A model generated the notes under the pieces. The model did not search any database. It saw nothing but the letters and a program-made list of their open reading frames with translations, and was not told where the DNA came from. Shown here in pieces: positions 1 to 15,300 of a DNA stretch of 64,000 bases. Origin of the DNA: Paroedura picta (taxonomy: Eukaryota; Chordata; Lepidosauria; Squamata; Gekkonidae). Positions within the stretch are counted from its first letter, which is position 1; each line of letters starts with the position of its first letter. A program made the position numbers and the translations under genes. The stretch spans positions 107,940,533 to 108,004,532 of the forward strand of contig NC_135375.1 of NCBI RefSeq assembly GCF_049243985.1. Direction: 5' to 3'.

Positions 1-369
1 GGTTCGTTTAGCTTTATATATTGTTCCGGGTGGGCGTTGTATTGGTTTTTCGGAAGTGTTAGACCTGTAAGAGAAAAATTTAAATGGTTGGGAAAGGCCA
101 TGGGATGTAGAAATAATTTTTTCACATTTTACTTCCTTGTAAAAACAGGTAAATCAATAGGGATTTTCGAACGTATAAGTACCCAGTGAAAGGTTCGTTT
201 AGCTTTATATATTGTTACGGGTGGGCGTTGTATTGGTTTTTCGGAAGTGTTAGACCTGTAAGAGAAAAATTTTAGTGGTTGGGAAAGGCCATGGGATGTA
301 GAAATATTTTTTTCACATTTTACTTCATTGTAAAAAAATGAAAATCAATAGGGATTTTCGTACGGATAA

Positions 370-3300
370 GTACCCAGTGAACGGTTCATTTAGCTTTATA
401 TATTGTTCCGGGTGGGCGTTGTATTGGTTTTTCGGAAGTGTTAGACCTGTAAGAGAAAAATTTAAATGGTTGGGAAAGGCCATGGGATGTAGAAATAATT
501 TTTTCACATTTTACTTCCTTGTAAAAACAGGTAAATCAATAGGGATTTTCGAACGTATAAGTACCCAGTGAAAGGTTCGTTTAGCTTTATATATTGTTAC
601 GGGTGGGTGTTGTATTGGTTTTTCGGAAGTGTTAGACCTGTAAGAGAAAAATTTAAATGGTTGGGAAAGGCCATGGGATGTAGAAATATTTTTTTCACAT
701 TTTACTTCCTTGTAAAAAAAAGTAAATCAATAGGGATTTTCGTACGGATAAGTACCCAGTGAACGGTTCGTTTAGCTTTATATATTGTTACGGGTGGGCG
801 TTGTATTGGTTTTTCGGAAGTGTTAGACCTGTAAGAGAAAAATTTAAATGGTTGGGAAAGGCCATGGGATGTAGAAATATTTTTTTCACATTTTATTTCC
901 TTGTAAAAACAGGTACATCTATAGGGATTTTCGTACGGATAAGTGCCCAGTGAACGGTTCGTTTAGCTTTATATATTATTCCGGTTGGGCGTTGTATTGG
1001 TTTTTCGGAAGTGTTAGACCTGTAAGAGAAAAATTTAAATGGTTGGGAAAGGCCATGGGATGTAGAAATATTTTTTTCACATTTTACTTCCTTGTAAAAA
1101 AAGGTAAATCATTAGGGATTTTCGTACGGATAATTACCCAGTGAACGGTTCGTTTAGCTTTATATATTGTTACGGGTGGGCGTTGTATTGGTTTTTCGGA
1201 AGTGTTAGACCTGTAAGAGAAAAATTTAAATGGTTGGGATAGGCCATGGGATGTAGAAATATTTTTTTCACATTTTATTTCCTTGTTAGAACAGGTAAAT
1301 CAATAGCGATTTTCGTACGCATAAGTACCCAGTGAACGGTTCGTTTAGCTTTATATATTGTTCCGGGTGGCCGTTGTATTGGTTTTTCGGAAGTGTTAGA
1401 CCTGTAAGAGAAAAATTTAAATGGTTGGGAAAGGCCATGGGATGTAGAAATATTTTTTTCACATTTTACTTCCTTGTAAAAAAAGGTAAATCAATAGGGA
1501 TTTTCGTACGGATAAGTACCCAGTGAACGGTTCGTTTAGCTTTATATATTGTTCCGGGTGGGCGTTGTATTGGTTTTTCGGAAGTGTTAGACCTGTAAGA
1601 GAAAAATTTAAATGGTTGGGAAAGGCCATGGGATGTAGAAATAATTTTTTCACATTTTACTTCCTTGTAAAAACAGGTAAATCAATAGGGATTTTCGAAC
1701 GTATAAGTACCCAGTGAAAGGTTCGTTTAGCTTTATATATTGTTACGGGTGGGTGTTGTATTGGTTTTTCGGAAGTGTTAGACCTGTAAGAGAAAAATTT
1801 AAATGGTTGGGAAAGGCCATGGGATGTAGAAATATTTTTTTCACATTTTACTTCCTTGTAAAAACAAGTAAATCAATAGGGATTTTCGTACGGATAAGTA
1901 CCCAGTGAACGGTTCGTTTAGCTTTATATATTGTTACGGGTGGGTGTTGTATTGGTTTTTCGGAAGTGTTAGACCTGTAAGAGAAAAATTTAAATGGTTG
2001 GGATAGGCCATGGGATCTAGAAATATTTTTTTCACATTTTATTTCCTTGTTAGAACAGGTAAATCAATAGCGATTTTCGTACGCATAAGTACCCAGTGAA
2101 CGGTTCGTTTAGCTTTATATATTGTTCCGGGTGGCCGTTGTATTGGTTTTTCGGAAGTGTTAGACCTGTAAGAGAAAAATTTAAATGGTTGGGAAAGGCC
2201 ATGGGATGTAGAAATATTTTTTTCACATTTTATTTCCTTGTAAAAACAGGTAAATCTATAGGGATTTTCGTACGGATAAGTGCCCAGTGAACGGTTCGTT
2301 TAGCTTTATATATTATTCTGGTTGGGCGTTGTAATGGTTTTTCGGAAGTGTTAGACCTGTAAGAGAAGAATTTAAATGGTTGGGAAAGGCCATGGGATGT
2401 AGAAATATTTTTTTCACATTTTACTTCCTTGTAAAAAAAGGTAAATCAATAGGGATTTTCGTACGGATAAGTACCCAGTGAACGGTTCGTTTAGCTTTAT
2501 ATATTGTTCCGGGTGGGCGTTGTATTGGTTTTTCGGAAGTGTTAGACCTGTAAGTGAAAAATTTAAATGGTTGGGAAAGGCCATGGGATGTAGAAATAAT
2601 TTTTTCACATTTTACTTCCTTGTAAAAACAGGTAAATCAATAGGGATTTTCGAACGTATAAGTATCCAGTGAAAGGTTCGTTTAGCTTTATATATTGTTA
2701 CGGGTGGGTGTTGTATTGGTTTTTCGGAAGTGTTAGACCTGTAAGAGAAAAATTTAAATGTTTGGGAAAGGCCATGGGATGTAGAAATATTTTTTTCACA
2801 TTTTACTTCCTTGTAAAAACAAGTAAATCAATAGGGATTTTCGTACGGATAAGTACCCAGTGAACGGTTCGTTTAGCTTTATATATTGTTACGGGTGGGC
2901 GTTGTATTGGTTTTTCGGAAGTGTTAGACCTGTAAGAGAAAAATTTAAATGGTTGGGATAGGCCATGGGATGTAGAAATATTTTTTCACATTTTATTTCC
3001 TTGTTAGAACAGGTAAATCAATAGCGATTTTCGTACGCATAAGTACCCAGCGAACGGTTCGTTTAGCTTTATATATTGTTCCTGGTGGGCGTTGTATTGG
3101 TTTTTCGGAAGTGTTACACCTGTAAGAGAAAAATTTAAATGGTTGGGAAAGGCCATGGGATGTAGAAATATTTTTTTCACATTTTACTTCCTTGTAAAAA
3201 AAGGTAAATCAATAGGGATTTTCGTACGGATAAGTACCCAGTGAACGGTTCGTTTAGCTTTATATATTGTTCCGGGTGGGCGTTGTATTGGTTTTTCGGA

Positions 3301-6300
3301 AGTATTAGACCTGTAAGAGAAAAATTTAAATGGTTGGGAAAGGCCATGGGATGTAGAAATAATTTTTTCACATTTTACTTCCTTGTAAAAACAGGTAAAT
3401 CAATAGGGATTTTCGAACGTATAAGTACCCAGTGAAAGGTTCGTTTAGCTTTATATATTGTTACGGGTGGGTGTTGTATTGGTTTTTCGGAAGTGTTAGA
3501 CCTGTAAGAGAAAAATTTAAATGGTTGGGAAAGGCCATGGGATGTAGAAATATTTTTTTCACATTTTACTTCCTTGTAAAAACAAGTAAATCAATAGGGA
3601 TTTTCGTACGGATAAGTACCCAGTGAACGGTTCGTTTAGCTTTATATATTGTTACGGGTGGGCGTTGTATTGGTTTTTCGGAAGTGTTAGACCTGTAAGA
3701 GAAAAATTTAAATGGTTGGGAAAGGCCATGGGATGTAGAAATATTTTTTTCACATTTTACTTCCTTGTAAAAAAAGGTAAATCAATAGGGATTTTCGTAC
3801 GTATAAGTACCCAGTGAACGGTTCGTTTAGCTTTATATATTGTTCCGGGTGGGCGTTGTATTGGTTATTCGGAAGTGTTAGACCTGTAAGAGAAAAATTT
3901 AAATGGTTGGGAAAGGCCATGGGATGTAGAAATAATTTTTTCACATTTTACTTCCTTGTAAAAACAGGTAAATCAATAGGGATTTTCGAACGTATAAGTA
4001 CCCAGTGAAAGGTTCGTTTAGCTTTATATATTGTTACGGGTGGGTGTTGTATTGGTTTTTCGGAAGTGTTAGACCTGTAAGAGAAAAATTTAAATGGTTG
4101 GGAAAGACCATGGGATGTAGAAATATTTTTTTCACATTTTACTTCCTTGTAAAAACAAGTAAATCAATAGGGATTTTCGTACGGATAAGTACCCAGTGAA
4201 CGGTTCGTTTAGCTTTATATATTGTTACGGGTGGGCGTTGTATTGGTTTTTCGGAAGTGTTAGACCTGTAAGAGAAAAATTTAAATGGTTGGGATAGGCC
4301 ATGGGATCTAGAAATATTTTTTTCACATTTTATTTCCTTGTTAGAACAGGTAAATCAATAGCGATTTTCGTACGCATAAGTACCCAGTGAATGGTTCGTT
4401 TAGCTTTATATATTGTTCCGGGTGGCCGTTGTATTGGTTTTTCGGAAGTGTTAGACCTGTAAGAGAAAAATTTAAATGGTTGGGAAAGGCCATGGGATGT
4501 AGAAATATTTTTTTCACATTTTATTTCCTTGTAAAAACAGGTAAATCTATAGGGATTTTCGTACGGATAAGTGCCCAGTGAACGGTTCATTTAGCTTTAT
4601 ATATTATTCCGGTTGGGCGTTGTAATGGTTTTTCGGAAGTGTTAGACCTGTAAGAGAAAAATTTAAATGGTTGGGAAAGGCCATGGGATGTAGAAATATT
4701 TTTTTCACATTTTACTTCCTTGTAAAAAAAGGTAAATCAATAGGGATTTTCGTACGGATAAGTACCCAGTGAACGGTTCGTTTAGCTTTATATATTGTTC
4801 CGGGTGGGCGTTGTATTGGTTTTTCGGAAGTGTTAGACCTGTAAGAGAAAAATTTAAATGGTTGGGAAAGGCCATGGGATGTAGAAATAATTTTTCACAT
4901 TTTACTTCCTTGTAAAAACAAGTAAATCAATAGGGATTTTCGTACGGATAAGTACCCAGTGAACGGTTCGTTTAGCTTTATATATTGTTACGGGTGGGCG
5001 TTGTATTGGTTTTTCGGAAGTGTTAGACCTGTAAGAGAAAAATTTAAATGGTAGGGATAGGCCATGGGATGTTGAAATATTTTTTCACATTTTATTTCCT
5101 TGTTAGAACAGGTAAATCAATAGCGATTTTCGTACGCATAAGTACCCAGCGAACGGTTCGTTTAGCTTTATATATTGTTCCGGGTGGGCGTTGTATTGGT
5201 TTTTCGGAAGTGTTACACCTGTAAGAGAAAAATTTAAATGGTTGGGAAAGGCCATGGGATGTAGAAATATTTTTTTCACATTTTAATTCCTTGTAAAAAC
5301 AAGTAAATCAATAGGGACTTTCGTACGGATAAGTACCCAGTGAACGGTTCGTTTAGCTTTATATATTGTTCCGGGTGGGCGTTGTATTGGTTTTTCGGAA
5401 GTGTTAGACCTGTAAGAGAAAAATTTAAATGGTTGGGAAAGGCCATGGGATGTAGAAATAATTTTTTCACATTTTACTTCCTTGTAAAAACAGGTAAATC
5501 AATAGGGATTTTCGAACGTATAAGTACCCAGTGAAAGGTTCGTTTAGCTTTATATATTGTTACGGGTGGGTGTTGTATTGGTTTTTCGGAAGTGTTAGAC
5601 CTGTAAGAGAAAAATTTAAATGGTTGGGAAAGGCCATGGGATGTAGAAATATTTTTTTCACATTTTACTTCCTTGTAAAAACAAGTAAATCAATAGGGAT
5701 TTTCGTACGGATAAGTACCCAGTGAACGGTTCGTTTAGCTTTATATATTGTTACGGGTGGGCGTTGTATTGGTTTTTCGGAAGTGTTAGACCTGTAAGAG
5801 AAAAATTTAAATGGTTGGGAAAGGCCATGGGATGTAGAAATATTTTTTTCACATTTTACTTCCTTGTAAAAACAAGTAAATCAATAGGGATTTTCGTACG
5901 GATAAGTACCCAGTGAACGGTTCGTTTAGCTTTATATATTGTTACGGGTGGGCGTTGTATTGGTTTTTCGGGAGTGTTAGACCTGTAAGAGAAAAATTTA
6001 AATGGTTGGGAAAGGCCATGGGATGTAGAAATATTTTTTTCACATTTTATTTCCTTGTAAAAACAGGTACATCTATAGGGATTTTCGTACGGATAAGTGC
6101 CCAGTGAACGGTTCGTTTAGCTTTATATATTATTCCGGTTGGGCGTTGTATTGGTTTTTCGGAAGTGTTAGACCTGTAAGAGAAAAATTTAAATGGTTGG
6201 GAAAGGCCATGGGATGTAGAAATAATTTTTTCACATTTTACTTCCTTGTAAAAACAGGTAAATCAATAGGGATTTTCGAACGTATAAGTACCCAGTGAAA

Positions 6301-9300
6301 GGTTCGTTTAGCTTTATATATTGTTACGGGTGGGTGTTGTATTGGTTTTTCGGAAGTGTTAGACCTGTAAGAGAAAAATTTAAATGGTTGGGAAAGACCA
6401 TGGGATGTAGAAATATTTTTTTCACATTTTACTTCCTTGTAAAAACAAGTAAATCAATAGGGATTTTCGTACGGATAAGTACCCAGTGAACGGTTCGTTT
6501 AGCTTTATATATTGTTACGGGTGGGCGTTGTATTGGTTTTTCGGAAGTGTTAGACCTGTAAGAGAAAAATTTAAATGGTTGGGATAGGCCATGGGATCTA
6601 GAAATATTTTTTTCACATTTTATTTCCTTGTTAGAACAGGTAAATCAATAGCGATTTTCGTACGCATAAGTACCCAGTGAATGGTTCGTTTAGCTTTATA
6701 TATTGTTCCGGGTGGCCGTTGTATTGGTTTTTCGGAAGTGTTAGACCTGTAAGAGAAAAATTTAAATGGTTGGGAAAGGCCATGGGATGTAGAAATATTT
6801 TTTTCACATTTTATTTCCTTGTAAAAACAGGTAAATCTATAGGGATTTTCGTACGGATAAGTGCCCAGTGAACGGTTCATTTAGCTTTATATATTATTCC
6901 GGTTGGGCGTTGTAATGGTTTTTCGGAAGTGTTAGACCTGTAAGAGAAAAATTTAAACGGTTGGGAAAGGCCATGGGATGTAGAAATATTTTTTTCACAT
7001 TTTACTTCCTTGTAAAAAAAGGTAAATCAATAGGGATTTTCGTACGGATAAGTACCCAGTGAACGGTTCGTTTAGCTTTATATATTGTTCCGGGTGGGCG
7101 TTGTATTGGTTTTTCGGAAGTGTTAGACCTGTAAGAGAAAAATTTAAATGGTTGGGAAAGGCCATGGGATGTAGAAATAATTTTTCACATTTTACTTCCT
7201 TGTAAAAACAAGTAAATCAATAGGGATTTTCGTACGGATAAGTACCCAGTGAACGGTTCGTTTAGCTTTATATATTGTTACGGGTGGGCGTTGTATTGGT
7301 TTTTCGGAAGTGTTAGACCTGTAAGAGAAAAATTTAAATGGTAGGGATAGGCCATGGGATGTTGAAATATTTTTTCACATTTTATTTCCTTGTTAGAACA
7401 GGTAAATCAATAGCGATTTTCGTACGCATAAGTACCCAGCGAACGGTTCGTTTAGCTTTATATATTGTTCCGGGTGGGCGTTGTATTGGTTTTTCGGAAG
7501 TGTTACACCTGTAAGAGAAAAATTTAAATGGTTGGGAAAGGCCATGGGATGTAGAAATATTTTTTTCACATTTTAATTCCTTGTAAAAACAAGTAAATCA
7601 ATAGGGACTTTCGTACGGATAAGTACCCAGTGAACGGTTCGTTTAGCTTTATATATTGTTCCGGGTGGGCGTTGTATTGGTTTTTCGGAAGTGTTAGACC
7701 TGTAAGAGAAAAATTTAAATGGTTGGGAAAGGCCATGGGATGTAGAAATAATTTTTTCACATTTTACTTCCTTGTAAAAACAGGTAAATCAATAGGGATT
7801 TTCGAACGTATAAGTACCCAGTGAAAGGTTCGTTTAGCTTTATATATTGTTACGGGTGGGTGTTGTATTGGTTTTTCGGAAGTGTTAGACCTGTAAGAGA
7901 AAAATTTAAATGGTTGGGAAAGGCCATGGGATGTAGAAATATTTTTTTCACATTTTACTTCCTTGTAAAAACAAGTAAATCAATAGGGATTTTCGTACGG
8001 ATAAGTACCCAGTGAACGGTTCGTTTAGCTTTATATATTGTTACGGGTGGGCGTTGTATTGGTTTTTCGGAAGTGTTAGACCTGTAAGAGAAAAATTTAA
8101 ATGGTTGGGAAAGGCCATGGGATGTAGAAATATTTTTTTCACATTTTACTTCCTTGTAAAAACAAGTAAATCAATAGGGATTTTCGTACGGATAAGTACC
8201 CAGTGAACGGTTCGTTTAGCTTTATATATTGTTACGGGTGGGCGTTGTATTGGTTTTTCGGGAGTGTTAGACCTGTAAGAGAAAAATTTAAATGGTTGGG
8301 AAAGGCCATGGGATGTAGAAATATTTTTTTCACATTTTATTTCCTTGTAAAAACAGGTACATCTATAGGGATTTTCGTACGGATAAGTGCCCAGTGAACG
8401 GTTCGTTTAGCTTTATATATTATTCCGGTTGGGCGTTGTATTGGTTTTTCGGAAGTGTTAGACCTGTAAGAGAAAAATTTAAATGGTTGGGAAAGGCCAT
8501 GGGATGTAGAAATATTTTTTTCACATTTTACTTCCTTGTAAAAAAAGGTAAATCATTAGGGATATTCGTACGGATAATTACCCAGTGAACGGTTCGTTTA
8601 GCTTTATATATTGTTACGGGTGGGCGTTGTATTGGTTTTTCGGAAGTGTTAGACCTGTAAGAGAAAAATTTAAATGGTTGGGAAAGGCCATGGGATGTAG
8701 AAATATTTTTTTCACATTTTATTTCCTTGTAAAAACAGGTAAATCTATAGGGATTTTCGTACGGATAAGTGCCCAGTGAACGGTTCGTTTAGCTTTATAT
8801 ATTATTCCGGTTGGGCGTTGTATTGGTTTTTCGGAAGTGTTAGACCTGTAAGAGAAAAATTTAAATGGTTGGGAAAGGCCATGGGATGTAGAAATATTTT
8901 TTTCACATTTTACTTCCTTGTAAAAACAGGTAAATCAATAGGGATTTTCGTACGGATAATTACCCAGTGAACGGTTCGTTTAGCTTTATATATTGTTCCG
9001 GGTGGGCGTTGTATTGGTTTTTCGGAAGTGTTAGACCTGTAAGAGAAAAATTTAAATGGTTGGGAAAGGCCATGGGATGTAGAAATATTTTTTTCACATT
9101 TTACTTCCTTGTAAAAACAAGTAAATCAATAGGGATTTTCGTACGGATAAGTACCCAGAGAACGGTTCGTTTAGCTTTATATATTGTTACGGGTGGGCGT
9201 TGTATTGGTTTTTCGGAAGTGTTAGAACTGTAAGAGAAAAATTTAAATGGTTGGGATAGGCCATGGGATGTAGAAATATTTTTTTCACATTTTATTTCCT

Positions 9301-12300
9301 TATTAGAACAGGTAAATCAATAGCGTTTTTCGTACGGATAAGTGCCCAGTGAACGGATCGTTTAGCTTTATATATTGTTCCATTTGGGCGTTGTATTGGT
9401 TTTTTGGAAGTGTTAGACCTGTAATAGAAAAATTTAAATGGTTGGGAAAGGTCATGGGATGTAGAAATATTTTTTTCACATTTTACTTCCTTGTAAAAAC
9501 AAGTAAATCAGTAGGGATTTTCGTACGGATAAGTACCCAGTGAACGGTTCGTTTAGCTTTATATATTGTTACGGGTGGGCGTTGTATTGGTTTTTCGGAA
9601 GTGTTAGACGTGTAAGAGAAAAATTTAAATGGTTGGGAAAGGCCATGGGATGTAGAAATATTTCTTTCACATTTTACTTCCTTGTAAAAACAAGTAAATC
9701 AATAGGGATTTTCGTACGGATAAGTACCCAGTGAACGGTTCGTTTAGCTTTATATATTGTTCCGGGTGGGCGTTGTATTGGTTTTTCGGAAGTGTTAGAC
9801 CTGTAAGAGAAAAATTTAAATGGTTGGGAAAGCCCATGGGATGTAGAAATATTTTTTTCACATTTTACTTCCTTGTAAAAACAAGTAAATCAATAGGGAT
9901 TTTCGTACGGATAAGTACCCAGTGTACGGTTCGTTTAGCTTTATATATTGTTACGGGTGGGCGTTGTATTGGTTTTTCAGAAGTGTTAGACCTGTAAGAG
10001 AAAAATTTAAATGTTTGGGATAGGCCATGGGATGTAGAAATATTTTTTTCACATTTTATTCCCTTCTTAGAACAAGGTAATCAATAGCGATTTTCGTACG
10101 CATAAGTACCCAGTGAACGGTTCGTTTAGCTTTATATATTGTTCCGGGTGGGCGTTGTATTGGTTTTTCGGAAGTGTTAGACCTGTAAGAGAAAAATTTA
10201 AATGGTTGGGAAAGGCCATGGGATGTAGAAATATTTTTTTCACATTTTACTTCCTTGTAAGAAAAGGTAAATCAGTAGGGAATTTCGTACGGATAAGTAC
10301 CCAGTGAACGGTTCGTTTAGCTTTATATATTGTTCCGGGTGGGCGTTGTATTGGTTTTTTGGAAGTTTTAGACCTGTAAGAGAAAAATTTAAATGGTTGG
10401 GAATGGCCATGGGATGTAGAAATATTTTTTTCACATTTTACTTCCTTGTAAAAACAGGTAAATCAATAGGGATTTTAGTACGGATAAGTACCCAGTGAAC
10501 GGTTCGTTTAGCTTTATATATTGTTACGGGTGGGTGTTGTATTGGTTTTTCGGAAGTGTTAGACCTGTAAGAGAAAAATTTAAATGGTTGGGAAAGGCCA
10601 TGGGATGTAGAAATATTTTTTTCACATGTTACTTCCTTGTAAAAAAAGGTAAATCAATAGGGATTTTCGTACGTATAAGTACCAAGTGAACGGTTCGTTT
10701 AGCTTTATATATTGTTACGGGTGGGCGTTGTATTGGTTTTTCAGAAGTGTTAGACCTGTAAGAGAAAAATTTAAATGTTTGGGATAGGCCATGGGATGTA
10801 GAAATATTTTTTTCACATTTTATTCCCTTCTTAGAACAGGTAAATCAATAGCGATTTTCGTACGCATAAGTACCCAGTGAACGGTTCGTTTAGCTTTATA
10901 TATTGTTCCGGGTGGCCGTTGTATTGGTTTTTCGGAAGTGTTAGACCTGTAAGAGAAAAGTTTAAATGGTTGGGATAGGCCATGGGATGTAGAAATATTT
11001 TTTTCACATTTTATTTTCTTGTAAAAACAGGTAAATCAATAGCGATTTTCGTACGCATATGTACCCAGTGAACGGTTCATTTAGCTTTATATATTGTTCC
11101 GGGTGGGCGTTGTATTGGTTTTTCGGAAGTGTTAGACCTGTAAGAGAAAAATTTAAATGGTTGGGAAAGGCCATGGGATGTAGAAATATTTTTTTCACAT
11201 TTTACTTCCTTGTAAGAAAAGGTAAATCAATAGGGAATTTCGTACGGATAAGTACCCAGTGAACGGTTCGTTTAGCTTTATATATTGTTCCGGGTGGGCG
11301 TTGTATTGGTTTTTTGGAAGTTTTAGACCTGTAAGAGAAAAATTTAAATGGTTGGGAATGGCCATGGGATGTAGAAATATTTTTTTCACATTTTACTTCC
11401 TTGTAAAAAAAGGTAAATCAATAGGGAATTTCGTACGGATAAGTACCCAGTGACCGGTTCGTTTAGCTTTATATATTGTTCCGGGTGGGCGTTGTATTGG
11501 TTTTTTGGAAGTTTTAGACCTGTAAGAGAAAAATTTAAATGGTTGGGAAAGGCCATGGGATGTAGAAATATTTTTTTCACATTTTACTTCCTTGTAAAAA
11601 CAGGTAAATCAATAGGGATTTTCGTACGGATAAGTACCCAGTGAACGGTTCGTTTAGCTTTATATATTGTTACGGGTGGGTGTTGTATTGGTTTTTCGGA
11701 AGTGTTAGACCTGTAAGAGAAAAATTTAAATGGTTGGGAAAGGCCATGGGATGTAGAAATATTTTTTTCACATGTTACTTCCTTGTAAAAAAAGGTAAAT
11801 CAATAGGGATTTTCGTACGTATAAGTACCAAGTGAACGGTTCGTTTAGCTTTATATATTGTTCCGGGTGGGCGTTGTATTGGTTTTTCGGAAGTGTTAGA
11901 CCTGTAAGAGAAAAATTTAAATGGTTGGGAAAGGCCATGGGATGTAGAAATATTTTTTTCACATTTTATTTCCTTGGAAAAACAGGTAAATCTATAGGGA
12001 TTTTCGTACGGATGAGTGCCCAGTGAACGGTTCGTTTAGCTTTATATATTATTCTGGTTGGGCGTTGTATTGGTTTTTCGGAAGTGTTAGACCTGTAAGA
12101 GAAAAATTTAAATGGTTGGGAAAGGCCATGGGATGTAGAAATATTTTTTTCACATTTTACTTCCTTGTAAAAAAAGGTAAATCAATAGGGATTTTCGTAC
12201 GGATAAGTACCCAGTGAACGGTTTGTTTAGCTTTATATATTGTTCCGGGAGGGCGTTGTATTGGTTTTTCGGAAGTGTTAGACCTATAAGAGAAAAATTT

Positions 12301-15300
12301 AAATGGTTGGGAAAGGCCATGGGATGTAGAAATAATTTTTTCACATTTTACTTCCTTGTAAAAACAGGTAAATCAATAGGGATTTTCAAACGTATAAGTA
12401 CCCAATGAAAGGTTCGTTTAGCTTTATATATTGTTACGGGTGGGTGTTGTATTGGTTTTTCAGAAGTGTTAGACCTGTAAGAGAAAAATTTAAATGGTTG
12501 GGATAGGCCATGGGATGTAGAAATATTTTTTTCACATTTTATTTCCTTGTAAAAACAGGTAAATCAATAGCGGTTTTCGTACGCATAAGTACCAAGTGAA
12601 CGGTTCGTTTAGCTTTATATATTGTTACGGGTGGGCGTTGTATTGGTTTTTCTGAAGTGTTAGACCTCTAAGAGAAAAATTTACATGGTTGGGAAAGGCC
12701 ATGGGATGTAGAAATATTTTTTTCACATTTTATTTCCTTGTAAAAACAGGTAAATCTATAGGGATTTTCGTACGGATAAGTACCCAGTGAACGGTTCGTT
12801 TAGCTTTATATATTGTTCCGGGTGGGCGTTGTATTGGTTTTTCGGAAGTGTTAGACCTGTAAGAGAAAATTTAAATGGTTGGGAAAGGCCATGGGATGTA
12901 GAAATAATTTTTTCACATTTTACTTCCTTGTAAAAACAGGTAAATCAATAGGGATTTTCGAACGTATAAGTACCCAGTGAAAGGTTCGTTTAGCTTTATA
13001 TATTGTTACGGGTGGGTGTTGTATTGGTTTTTCGGAAGTGTTAGACCTGTAAGAGAAAAATTTAAATGGTTGGGATAGGCCATGGGATGTAGAAATATTT
13101 TTTTCACATTTTATTCCCTTGTTAGAACAGGTAAATCAATAGCGATTTTCGTACGCATAAGTACCCAGTGAACGGTTCGTTTAGCTTTATATATTGTTCC
13201 GGGTGGCCGTTGTATTGGTTTTTCGGAAGTGTTAGACCTGTAAGAGAAAACTTTAAATGGTTGGGATAGGCCATGGGATGTAGAAATATTTTTTTCACAT
13301 TTTATTTTCTTGTAAAAACAGGTAAATCAATAGCGATTTTCGTACGCATATGTACCCAGTGAACGGTTCATTTAGCTTTATATATTGTTCCGGGTGGGCG
13401 TTGTATTGGTTTTTCGGAAGTGTTAGACCTGTAAGAGAAAAATTTAAATGGTTAGGAAAGGCCATGGGATGTAGAAATATTTTTTTCACATTTTACTTCC
13501 TTGTAAGAAAAGGTAAATCAATAGGGATTTTCGTACGGATAAGTGCCCAGTGAACGGATCGTTTAGCTTTATATATTGTTACGGGTGGGCGTTGTATTGG
13601 TTTTCGGAAGTGTTAGACTTGTAAGAGAAAAATTTAAATGGTTGGGAAAGGCCATGGGATGTAGAAATATTTCTTTCACATTTTACTTCCTTGAAAAAAA
13701 AGGTAAATAAATAGGGATTTTCGTACGGATAAGTACCCAGTGAACGGTTCGTTTAGCTTTATATATTGTTACCGGTGGGCGTTGTATTGGTTTTTCGGAA
13801 GTGTTAGATCTGTAAGAGAAAAATTTAAATGGTTGGGAAAGCCCATGGGATGTAGAAATATTTTTTTCACATTGTACTTCCTTGTAAAAACAAGTAAATC
13901 AATAGGGATTTTCGTACGGATAAGTACCCAGTGAACGGTTCGTTTAGCTTTATATATTGTTACGGGTGGGCGTTGTATTGGTTTTTCAGAAGTGTTAGAC
14001 CTGTAAGAGAAAAATTTAAATGGTTGGGAAAGGCCATGGGATGTAGAAATATTTTTTTCACATTTTACTTCCTTGTAAAAAAAGGTAAATCAATAGGGAT
14101 TTTCGTACGCATAAGTACCCAGTGAACGGTTCGTTTAGCTTTATATATTGTTCCGGGTGGGCGTTGTATTGGTTATTCGGAAGTGTTAGACCTGTAAGAG
14201 AAAAATTTAAATGGTTGGGAAAGGCCATGGGATGTAGAAATAATTTTTTCACATTTTACTTCCTTGTAAAAACAGGTAAATCAATAGGGATTTTCGAACG
14301 TATAAGTACCCAGTGAAAGGTTCGTTTAGCTTTATATATTGTTACGGGTGGGTGTTGTATTGGTTTTTCGGAAGTGTTAGACCTGTAAGAGAAAAATTTA
14401 AATGGTTGGGAAAGGCCATGGGATGTAGAAATATTTTTTTCACATTTTACTTCCTTGTAAAAACAAGTAAATCAATAGGGATTTTCGTACGGATAAGTAC
14501 CCAGTGAACGGTTCGTTTAGCTTTATATATTGTTACGGGTGGGCGTTGTATTGGTTTTTCGGAAGTGTTAGACCTGTAAGAGAAAAATTTAAATGGTTGG
14601 GATAGGCCATGGGATCTAGAAATATTTTTTTCACATTTTATTTCCTTGTTAGAACAGGTAAATCAATAGCGATTTTCGTACGCATAACTACCCAGTGAAC
14701 GGTTCGTTTAGCTTTATATATTGTTCCGGGTGGCCGTTGTATTGGTTTTTCGGAAGTGTTAGACCTGTAAGAGAAAAATTTAAATGGTTGGGAAAGGCCA
14801 TGGGATGTAGAAATATTTTTTTCACATTTTATTTCCTTGTAAAAACAGGTAAATCTATAGGGATTTTCGTACGGATAAGTGCCCAGTGAACGGTTCATTT
14901 AGCTTTATATATTATTCCGGTTGGGCGTTGTAATGGTTTTTCGGAAGTGTTAGACCTGTAAGAGAAAAATTTAAATGGTTGGGAAAGGCCATGGGATGTA
15001 GAAATATTTTTTTCACATTTTACTTCCTTGTAAAAAAAGGTAAATCAATAGGGATTTTCGTACGGATAAGTACCCAGTGAACGGTTCGTTTAGCTTTATA
15101 TATTGTTCCGGGTGGGCGTTGTATTGGTTTTTCGGAAGTGTTAGACCTGTAAGAGAAAAATTTAAATGGTTGGGAAAGGCCATGGGATGTAGAAATAATT
15201 TTTTCACATTTTACTTCCTTGTAAAAACAGGTAAATCAATAGGGATTTTCGAACGTATAAGTATCCAGTGAAAGGTTCGTTTAGCTTTATATATTGTTAC

